The notes under the pieces were generated by a model that had not been told where the DNA came from, did no database searches, and saw only the letters and a list, made by a program, of their open reading frames with translations. From the IMG/VR virus record IMGVR_UViG_3300025138_007131, positions 1-32,299 of that record: a stretch of 32,299 bases of DNA; one strand, written 5' to 3'. This document shows, one piece after another, positions 7,609 through 12,158 of this stretch. This stretch comes from a virus. Position 1 is the first letter of the stretch; each line of letters opens with the position of its first letter. Made by a program: the position numbers and the translations under genes.

Positions 7609-7757
7609 TATTTTATATACTTTTTTAATAACAAATATATTGTATAACAAGCAAACAAATATGCAGTTGCTACACCTACATCAACTAAATGTTCTCGCAT
7701 ATGGTATATGAATTCTATACCTGCTTGAACATCGCCTTCTGTTACTTTTTGTTCCAT
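7608..7757 (-). CDS. Small single-pass membrane protein, 49 residues
   Basis: ATG 7757 to TAA 7608. The N-terminus MEQKVTEGDVQAGIEFIYHM is soluble and amphipathic. It is followed by a hydrophobic segment (VGVATAYLFACYTIYLLL) and a basic tail KKYIK. The start lies 2 bases after the upstream stop and the end overlaps the next start. Function unknown; with its neighbours it forms a run of small inner-membrane proteins. Confidence 0.65.
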   Translation of the reverse strand: MEQKVTEGDVQAGIEFIYHMREHLVDVGVATAYLFACYTIYLLLKKYIK

Positions 7758-7759
7758 TA

Positions 7760-8080
7760 CTAATTCCCCCATGTTTCCATTATAAGTTCGCTAAACGCCT
7801 GTCCTATGAGCCACATAAAAACTAAAAGATAAAATGTCATTACAAGCATTATTGGTATTGCTATTATACTAACCCATATTGGTTTATTTTTTAACCAATA
7901 AATTAATCTTTTAATTTTATTTTTAACTCCATCTAAAAAATATTTACCTACTGTCCATCTCATCAAACGCATTACTATCAATATAGGCGATGTAATTACA
8001 TCAAATAGTATTAAGAATAAGTCTACGCATATATCCACAACATGGTCTATATTCAACCACTTGCGAAAACGTTGCCACAT
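7760..8080 (-). CDS. Small membrane protein
   Basis: A 106-residue protein with a hydrophobic stretch near residues 17-40 (VDICVDLFLILFDVITSPIL). A basic amphipathic middle (KNKIKRLIYWLKNK) follows, then a strong membrane segment near 69-95 (VSIIAIPIMLVMTFYLLVFM). No family is recognised. The ATG overlaps the stop of the 66-residue gene upstream by one base. Possible roles include a holin-like or host-takeover membrane protein; nothing in the sequence decides this. Confidence 0.65.
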   Translation of the reverse strand: MWQRFRKWLNIDHVVDICVDLFLILFDVITSPILIVMRLMRWTVGKYFLDGVKNKIKRLIYWLKNKPIWVSIIAIPIMLVMTFYLLVFMWLIGQAFSELIMETWGN

Positions 8081-8280
8081 TAGTCACTGCCGACCATGTC
8101 GAATAATGCAGGGCCAAACGTACTTCCAGCCCATCCTAATGCTACAATAGTTATTACTCCTAATACAAGCCATTTCATTTTAAAGTCGTCTACTACCATC
8201 TTTAGTCCAATGAATTCGTTACCTAATATTCTTACACTTACTTCTAATTTTCCTTGATCGTCCGGTCCTTTGATTGACAT
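8080..8280 (-). CDS. Small membrane protein
   Basis: A 66-residue protein. The N-terminal half (SIKGPDDQGKLEVSVRILGN) is polar and strand-like, and a membrane helix follows (WLVLGVITIVALGWAGSTF). The ribosome binding site AGAGGTAAG precedes ATG 8280. A TATAAT-like -10 lies about 20 bases upstream without a clear -35. It leads the run of small membrane genes ending with the nuclease. Function unknown. Confidence 0.62.
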   Translation of the reverse strand: MSIKGPDDQGKLEVSVRILGNEFIGLKMVVDDFKMKWLVLGVITIVALGWAGSTFGPALFDMVGSD

Positions 8281-8329
8281 ACTTACCTCTTCTATTATAT
8301 ACTGCTATTATTTACCTAATTTTAGTCAT

Positions 8330-8356
8330 AAAAAAAGGATCTTTTAAAGATCCTTT
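8330..8356 (-). terminator. Rho-independent terminator after the barrel gene
   Basis: On the minus strand AAAGGATC and GATCCTTT form a perfect 8-bp stem around a 7-base loop, followed by a run of Ts (T7 including the stem end). It lies 23 bases past the stop of the outer-membrane protein gene. The distal sequence CCTTTTTTTATGAC is shared with the terminator at 21507-21536. Confidence 0.88.
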
Positions 8357-8378
8357 AATTATTGATTCCTGATTAAAT

Positions 8379-8966
8379 TTAAAACTTAACTGTAAAACCT
8401 ACTTGTGCTTGTCTTTCGCCAGCATCGGTAAAGTTCATATCACGTGGTTCTGTGATACTTACTTTAAAGTCTAAGGCGTTAGTTATTGCATATGATGCAC
8501 CTAATTCGATATAAGATCTACTTCTATCAAAGTTAGCCCATTCATTTGAAGTTGCCTGCCACGACAGTCCTAGTTCTGCATAAGGAGATACTCCCATTAC
8601 GTTACCTTTTGCACCTACGTGTGGTGTTAGTGCTAGTGTACGTGTTTCAGTAGTAAAGCTATCTCCAAATGTTAATTTAGCATCTGCACCAGCATATAAG
8701 CCAGCTAATGGTAAGTTCATTGACTTTCCTGCATTTACAGAATAGTTATCAACATCTCCATTACGCATCCAAGTTGCCTCTAGGTCAACTGGTGCAATAC
8801 TTGAAGATCCAATTGCAAAACTACTTGCTCCGGTCTTAGGCTCTGCGATGCTTATATGAAAAGATTCTGTCTGAGCTGTAAACTTAACAGCCGTATTATC
8901 GTAATCCTCCGCCAACGCCGATGTACTAATTATTGCCGCAATGGCAAAAATTGCTATATGTTTCAT
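8379..8966 (-). CDS. Outer-membrane beta-barrel protein, porin-like
   Basis: A 195-residue protein with signal peptide MKHIAIFAIAAIISTSALA. The mature part alternates polar and hydrophobic residues in about eight strands (TPHVGAKGNVMGVSPYAELG; SYIELGASYAITNALDFKVS) and ends in VGFTVKF. The terminal Phe is the usual BAM-complex recognition signal of outer-membrane barrels. TAAGGA precedes the ATG. It is a single-gene unit between the tmRNA and a terminator, with a candidate late promoter at 9025-9032. In a phage it could change the host surface or block receptors; the family beyond 'small barrel' is not clear. Confidence 0.78.
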   Translation of the reverse strand: MKHIAIFAIAAIISTSALAEDYDNTAVKFTAQTESFHISIAEPKTGASSFAIGSSSIAPVDLEATWMRNGDVDNYSVNAGKSMNLPLAGLYAGADAKLTFGDSFTTETRTLALTPHVGAKGNVMGVSPYAELGLSWQATSNEWANFDRSRSYIELGASYAITNALDFKVSITEPRDMNFTDAGERQAQVGFTVKF

Positions 8967-9024
8967 TATTTTTCCTTAGTTTAGTATATAATATAGTTGC
9001 TAAATGTTTAATCTTTAGCCTCTA

Positions 9025-9032
9025 TATTTATC
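9025..9032 (-). promoter_or_regulatory. Candidate T4-type late promoter
   Basis: GATAAATA on the minus strand, about 60 bases upstream of the barrel gene. It matches the NATAAATA form of T4-like late promoters and has no obvious -35 box, as expected for that class. Confidence 0.45.
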
Positions 9033-9101
9033 TCATATTTGTGTTTTTACTTTAGTTATGGCACTTCTGTTGCCAGGTAGTACCCACCCCGGAAAGCCTA
9101 G

Positions 9102-9143
9102 TTAGGCCGCCATTGCCATTTCTGGCGCATAATTGTCATTTGC
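9102..9143 (-). other. tmRNA tag reading frame
   Basis: Resume codon GCA at 9143. The frame encodes ANDNYAPEMAMAA and ends with TAA at 9102. ANDN is the typical alphaproteobacterial start and the C-terminal AA is the ClpXP-type degron, but MAMAA replaces the more usual LAA or VAA ending. The Ala-Ala pair is GCG GCC, following the window-wide absence of GCWGC. Confidence 0.92.
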
Positions 9144-9228
9144 AATTATAAGTTTTCTTCGCGTTAACCGAGCTTAGATCCGGACAACTCCACTAACCTA
9201 TTAAACACCAGTCGATCCTATTTCGGCC

Positions 9229-9267
9229 CCGTCAAATGTACATTAGGATTGCCGTCAAATGTACATT
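9229..9267 (-). repeat. Direct repeat in the tmRNA linker
   Basis: Two identical 16-base copies of AATGTACATTTGACGG (9267-9252 and 9244-9229) separated by 7 bases. The first begins right after CCA of the acceptor piece. The last two bases of the second are the first bases of the coding piece. AATGTACATT is self-complementary. The repeats therefore sit at the two processing points and may guide them. Confidence 0.85.
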
Positions 9268-9333
9268 TGGTGGAGCCGCCGGGTACCGCCCCCGGGTCCT
9301 GTATGTCGTTGAGCTTGCTTCAACGTTGTAGTA

Positions 9334-9364
9334 TATTTATACTGTCACTTAAAGTGTTTGTCAA
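9334..9364 (-). promoter_or_regulatory. tmRNA promoter with sigma-70 -35 and late-type -10
   Basis: TGGTTGACA (-35 at 9364-9359), 17-base spacer, TATAAATA (9341-9334). The -10 region also matches the T4 late consensus exactly, so the tmRNA might be made both early and late. It lies in the end of the upstream small membrane protein gene. Confidence 0.7.
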
Positions 9365-9533
9365 CCATTTTTTTGCCAACATACATTACTGCTACAATGA
9401 GTACTATAAAAACTAGTAAGATGCCTTCAGCAAATATATCACCGTCGCTTGAATCTATTTCGATTCCGTCTTTAGTAACTGCTATACGGCAGTCTTCACA
9501 TGTTGTTTCTGCCACGCCTTTACCCCAGTACAT
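9345..9533 (-). CDS. Small membrane protein
   Basis: A 62-residue protein. The polar N-terminal part has a CEDC pair (VAETTCEDCRIAVTKDGIEI) and an acidic stretch. A C-terminal membrane helix (ILLVFIVLIVAVMYVGKK) and short basic tail follow. Its ATG overlaps the preceding stop by one base and its 3' end contains the tmRNA promoter. The two cysteines could bind metal or form a disulfide. Function unknown. Confidence 0.62.
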   Translation of the reverse strand: MYWGKGVAETTCEDCRIAVTKDGIEIDSSDGDIFAEGILLVFIVLIVAVMYVGKKMVDKHFK

Positions 9534-9742
9534 TATAATAATCCTAACAGTTTTGCATTACCAGCTATAATCATACAACACGTTATTATGTGTAGTACAA
9601 TCCAAAAAGTTCGGAAAGCCAGAGCCTTCTTTACATCATCTTGTGTAATAGGAAGGAACTCTGGCTTATCCTCGTCTGTAATGCCAACGGGCATGCCAAC
9701 AGTCCTAGCCCATAGTTTGAGCCATCGCCGTTGTCCGCTCAT
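9533..9742 (-). CDS. Small membrane protein
   Basis: A 69-residue protein with a basic N-terminus (SGQRRWLKLWARTVG). A linker with PITQDDVKKALAF follows, and a C-terminal membrane helix (FWIVLHIITCCMIIAGNAKL). Both ends overlap neighbours by one base, so it is translated in a chain with 9742-9918 and 9345-9533. Function unknown. Confidence 0.62.
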   Translation of the reverse strand: MSGQRRWLKLWARTVGMPVGITDEDKPEFLPITQDDVKKALAFRTFWIVLHIITCCMIIAGNAKLLGLL

Positions 9743-9918
9743 TACATGTCGTTCTTTTTATCTTGTATTTCTGCTCTACGTGTTTTGGTTAGTTTACCAA
9801 GATCACCTAATGCTTTCCTTGCTCTTGCGGCCGCCGCTTTTACATTTTTAGATTCAAAAGTGTTTGATTCTGCAAGATAGTTGTTGTACGCTTGTACGAT
9901 TTCATCGTGTAATGTCAT
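9742..9918 (-). CDS. Histone H1-like (Hc1-type) small basic protein
   Basis: Start chosen at ATG 9918 because AAGGAG lies 7-8 bases upstream; the in-frame ATG at 9924 is too close to it. The 58-residue product has an acidic N-terminus and then NVKAAAARARKALGDLGKLT followed by KTRRAEIQ. This repeats the K-A-A-x-R-A-R-K-A-L-x-x-L-x-K-L pattern of bacterial Hc1 histone H1-like proteins, which bind DNA. It could compact or coat phage or host DNA. It is the first gene after the promoter at 9941-9969. The Hc1 assignment is by motif only. Confidence 0.6.
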   Translation of the reverse strand: MTLHDEIVQAYNNYLAESNTFESKNVKAAAARARKALGDLGKLTKTRRAEIQDKKNDM

Positions 9919-9940
9919 ATACATTCTCCTTAATTTGTTT

Positions 9941-9969
9941 ATTATACTATAGAATTAAAGTGTTGTCAA
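9941..9969 (-). promoter_or_regulatory. Sigma-70-type promoter
   Basis: AAGGTTGACA (-35 at 9969-9964), 17-base spacer, consensus TATAAT (-10 at 9946-9941). It starts just past the PAAR stop and drives the Hc1-like and small membrane genes toward the tmRNA. Confidence 0.8.
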
Positions 9970-9973
9970 CCTT

Positions 9974-10264
9974 TTATGGTCCAGCAAAAACATTTGAACT
10001 ACCAGCCGCAACTGATGTACATCCGCTAATACCGTCTCCAATTCGGCCACAACCTTTGTCGTTTACAAATACAGTAGTAGAACCTACTGCAATTGGTGCT
10101 GAGTGTGATGGGCAAGGAACGCCAGGAAGTAAATGTCCGGTGTTATTATCACCTTGTCTACTTACACCTATTCCATTTGCAAACACATCTCCTGAGCCTA
10201 CTGCTCTAGTCATTCCTGAGCAGTGTGCTACATCTGCATCGCCTATTCTAGTTACTGCTGGCAC
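9974..10264 (-). CDS. PAAR-motif tail spike tip protein
   Basis: A 96-residue PAAR protein, the conical zinc-binding cap that sharpens the tail spike (T4 gp5.4 role). It starts at GTG 10264, with GGAGAG upstream inside the preceding gene (17-base overlap). Pro-Ala-Ala-Arg-type repeats are seen as PAVTRIGD, DVFANGIGVSRQGD, IAVGSTTVFVNDKGCGRIGD and VAAGSSNVFAGP. Candidate zinc ligands are in DVAHCSG, TGHLLPG, CPSHSAP and the later cysteines. It is followed by the promoter at 9941-9969. Confidence 0.88.
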   Translation of the reverse strand: MPAVTRIGDADVAHCSGMTRAVGSGDVFANGIGVSRQGDNNTGHLLPGVPCPSHSAPIAVGSTTVFVNDKGCGRIGDGISGCTSVAAGSSNVFAGP

Positions 10265-10451
10265 GTTCTCTCTCCATTAATTCTGCTAATCTATCACCCC
10301 ATTGTTCCATTTCTGCATGTTGTTCGTCAGTATGGGGAGGTTCAGGCATAGTTGGCATAAATTCAATAACATGATCAAAGCTAGAAGGAATATCTTCGTA
10401 CTTTGTGTACGTTAATAATTCTCCATCTTTCTTCACAATAAACTTAGACAT
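10248..10451 (-). CDS. Small conserved phage protein
   Basis: A 67-residue protein with a strand-rich start (SKFIVKKDGELLTYTKYEDI), a Pro/acidic linker and a charged helix (WGDRLAELMERERASSN). It has no cysteine or signal. It overlaps PAAR by 17 bases and the preceding gene by one base, so it is probably made with the spike tip, but a role in the tail is only suggested by position. Confidence 0.68.
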   Translation of the reverse strand: MSKFIVKKDGELLTYTKYEDIPSSFDHVIEFMPTMPEPPHTDEQHAEMEQWGDRLAELMERERASSN

Positions 10452-10741
10452 TAGACTATTGCAATGCCTGATGTTGTGCTGACATATTGTTTACTAATTT
10501 CTTTTTCTGTTTTAGCAATACAACTGACAGCACTCGACTGTAACATAAACTTACCGTCTGGTGATACACTAAACATAAAAGGCGCTAGTCCTAGACCTTC
10601 TTGTTGTGCAATAAGTGTCATTGGTTTCTTAAGTGTGTACATACCTGGTTCTTCAGCCTCAAGTCTAGCAACAATCTCTTCGCCAGAATTAAGTTTAAAA
10701 CTTACAGTATCTCCTATTTTATATGGTGTCTCGATTAACAT
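10451..10741 (-). CDS. Sm-like fold candidate protein
   Basis: A 96-residue protein. YKIGDTVSFKLNSGEEIVAR followed by YTLKKPMTLI is the strand pattern of Sm/Lsm-like small barrels, with the typical 'L-x-x-G-x-x-hhh' turn. The rest (GLAPFMFSVSPDGKFMLQSS) completes a beta-rich protein. I have seen similar proteins in T4-like marine phages without assigned function. RNA binding would be a reasonable guess but is not shown. One-base overlaps link it to glutaredoxin upstream and the 67-residue gene downstream. Confidence 0.62.
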   Translation of the reverse strand: MLIETPYKIGDTVSFKLNSGEEIVARLEAEEPGMYTLKKPMTLIAQQEGLGLAPFMFSVSPDGKFMLQSSAVSCIAKTEKEISKQYVSTTSGIAIV

Positions 10742-10992
10742 TATATTGTATATCCTGTTCCGTTATAGTTAGTGTCTTCGATATATTTAACTAGTCCTTC
10801 GTAGCCTCCTACAGGGTTAGTTCCTACTTTAATTTGTGGGAATGTTCTAGCCTCAGGAAACTCTTCAAACAGTTCCTCTCGGGTGAAGTCTGCCCCGAGT
10901 GTTAAGTATTCAAACTTATAGCCTCTGCTTTCACATAGTGCTTTTGCTTTAACACAACTTGGACAAGCAGGCTTGCCATATATCTGAATCAT
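10741..10992 (-). CDS. Glutaredoxin
   Basis: An 83-residue glutaredoxin with active site CPSC (C10, C13) after MIQIYGKPA. It has the cis-proline motif TFPQI and the glutathione-binding GGYEGL turn. It supplies electrons to ribonucleotide reductase, as T4 NrdC does. Its ATG overlaps the nrdB stop (ATGA), and the gene order nrdA-nrdB-glutaredoxin fits that job. Confidence 0.92.
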   Translation of the reverse strand: MIQIYGKPACPSCVKAKALCESRGYKFEYLTLGADFTREELFEEFPEARTFPQIKVGTNPVGGYEGLVKYIEDTNYNGTGYTI

Positions 10993-12092
10993 AAGGTAAA
11001 TCCTTTAAGTGCATCCTTGTCAACATCTTGTTTAATACCACCAATAATATAAGACTCTACTTCTGTCTCTTGTGGTGCAACCTGTAGGCCTGAGCTTGAT
11101 AACCAATGCTGTGTCCAAGGTAATGGGTTAGTATTAACTGGTGCATCAAAAATTGTATCAAATCCTAGAGCTTTTAGTCTACGATTTGCAATATACTCGA
11201 CATATTGATTAAGTAAGGTAGTATTTAAACCAATCATTGACCCGTCTTTAAACAAATAGTCTGCCCAGTCTTTTTCTTCTGCAACACATTCACGCCATAA
11301 GTCGTATACATCTTGTGTACACTCTTTTGCAATCTGTGCCATTTCTGGATCGTCTTTACCCTGTGCCCAAAGTTTAAGAACATGTGTTGATAATGCAAGA
11401 TGTTGTGCTTCGTCACGTGCAATTAATGAAATAATCTTTGCAGAGCCTTCCATTAGTTTTAATTCACCAAATCCAAAAGTACATGCAAAACTTACATAAA
11501 AACGCAATCCTTCTAAAATATTTACAGTGTGCATTGCTAGGTATAGTTTCTTCTTAACTTCCTTCATACTGCCTTCTTTACGATGATTAAATGCATCCGC
11601 CGCTTCAGTAAATGCATCGTAGTGTTTTGTAACACTAGTTGCTCTAGCGATGATCTTTTCGTCATCTAAAATTGTATCAAAGACTTCGCTTGGATCAGCA
11701 TAGACATTTTTCATAATATGTGTATAACTACGTGAATGGATTGTTTCAAAGAAGTCCCAAGTAACAATACAACCTTCTAGTTCAGGTAATGATACATGTG
11801 GCAAGAATGCTAAACATGGACCACGACCTTGAACACTATCAAGTAGTGTTTGATATTTTAGGTTAGCAGTAAATATATGCTTTTGTTCAGGACGAAAGTT
11901 TTGGAAGTCAGCACGATCTTTTTGTAAACTTACTTCCTCAGGTCTCCAAAAATAACCAAGCATTGTTTGATTAAGTTTATCAAACACAGGATGACGAAAT
12001 GTATCGTATCTTTGTGTATTCATATCTGCTCCAAAGAACATATTCTGTTTAGTGAAGTCTACCTTCTCTTGGTTAAAAATTGTCTTAGCCAT
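10989..12092 (-). CDS. nrdB: Ribonucleotide reductase class Ia, small subunit
   Basis: The 367-residue beta subunit that makes the tyrosyl radical for NrdA. The start is ATG 12092, preceded by AGAGGA; upstream in-frame codons to 12137 are not conserved and overlap the promoter. Di-iron and radical residues are all present: LLDSVQG (D85), ETIHSRSYTHI (E116, H119, radical Y123), NILEGLRFY (Glu) and IARDEAQH (Glu, His). The C-terminal ALKGFTL tail would dock on NrdA. Its length matches E. coli NrdB (about 376). It has its own promoter at 12129-12156. Confidence 0.96.
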   Translation of the reverse strand: MAKTIFNQEKVDFTKQNMFFGADMNTQRYDTFRHPVFDKLNQTMLGYFWRPEEVSLQKDRADFQNFRPEQKHIFTANLKYQTLLDSVQGRGPCLAFLPHVSLPELEGCIVTWDFFETIHSRSYTHIMKNVYADPSEVFDTILDDEKIIARATSVTKHYDAFTEAADAFNHRKEGSMKEVKKKLYLAMHTVNILEGLRFYVSFACTFGFGELKLMEGSAKIISLIARDEAQHLALSTHVLKLWAQGKDDPEMAQIAKECTQDVYDLWRECVAEEKDWADYLFKDGSMIGLNTTLLNQYVEYIANRRLKALGFDTIFDAPVNTNPLPWTQHWLSSSGLQVAPQETEVESYIIGGIKQDVDKDALKGFTL

Positions 12093-12128
12093 TGTCCTCT
12101 TTCTATTATCTTTGCTCCGTGTAATACA

Positions 12129-12156
12129 AGTATACACTAATCTATTATGTTGTCAA
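12129..12156 (-). promoter_or_regulatory. Sigma-70-type promoter for nrdB
   Basis: AAGGTTGACA (-35 at 12156-12151), 16-base spacer, TATACT (-10 at 12134-12129). It lies in the short gap just past the nrdA stop, so nrdB-glutaredoxin can be expressed apart from nrdA. Confidence 0.78.
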
Positions 12157-12158
12157 CC

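Larger units (their letters stand above)
9060..9329 (-). ncRNA. ssrA: Circularly permuted (two-piece) tmRNA
   Basis: On the minus strand the acceptor piece comes first. It has a hairpin near 9310-9326 (CGTTGA/TCAACG), a T-stem CCGGG/CCCGG around loop GGCGGTA, and the 3' end CGGCTCCACCA finishing at 9268. A linker (9267-9231) follows, then the coding piece starting GGGGCCGAAATAGGATCGAC at 9230. The two ends pair over 7 bp (GGGGCCG with CGGCTCC) with a G3-U70 wobble, the identity element for alanyl-tRNA synthetase. The tag frame is at 9143-9102, and the GGCA/TGCC hairpin at 9074-9060 probably closes the coding piece. The permuted order and GGCGGTA T-loop are characteristic of Alphaproteobacteria. 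The RNA would rescue stalled ribosomes with host SmpB. Outer ends are approximate. Confidence 0.93.

Noticed and set aside
9229-9267. Direct repeats considered as a CRISPR fragment
   Set aside because: Only two copies with a 7-base gap, and they fall exactly in the tmRNA linker.
12093-12137. Upstream extension of nrdB to 12137
   Set aside because: It runs into the promoter -10 and is not NrdB-like; MAKTIFNQ at 12092 follows AGAGGA.
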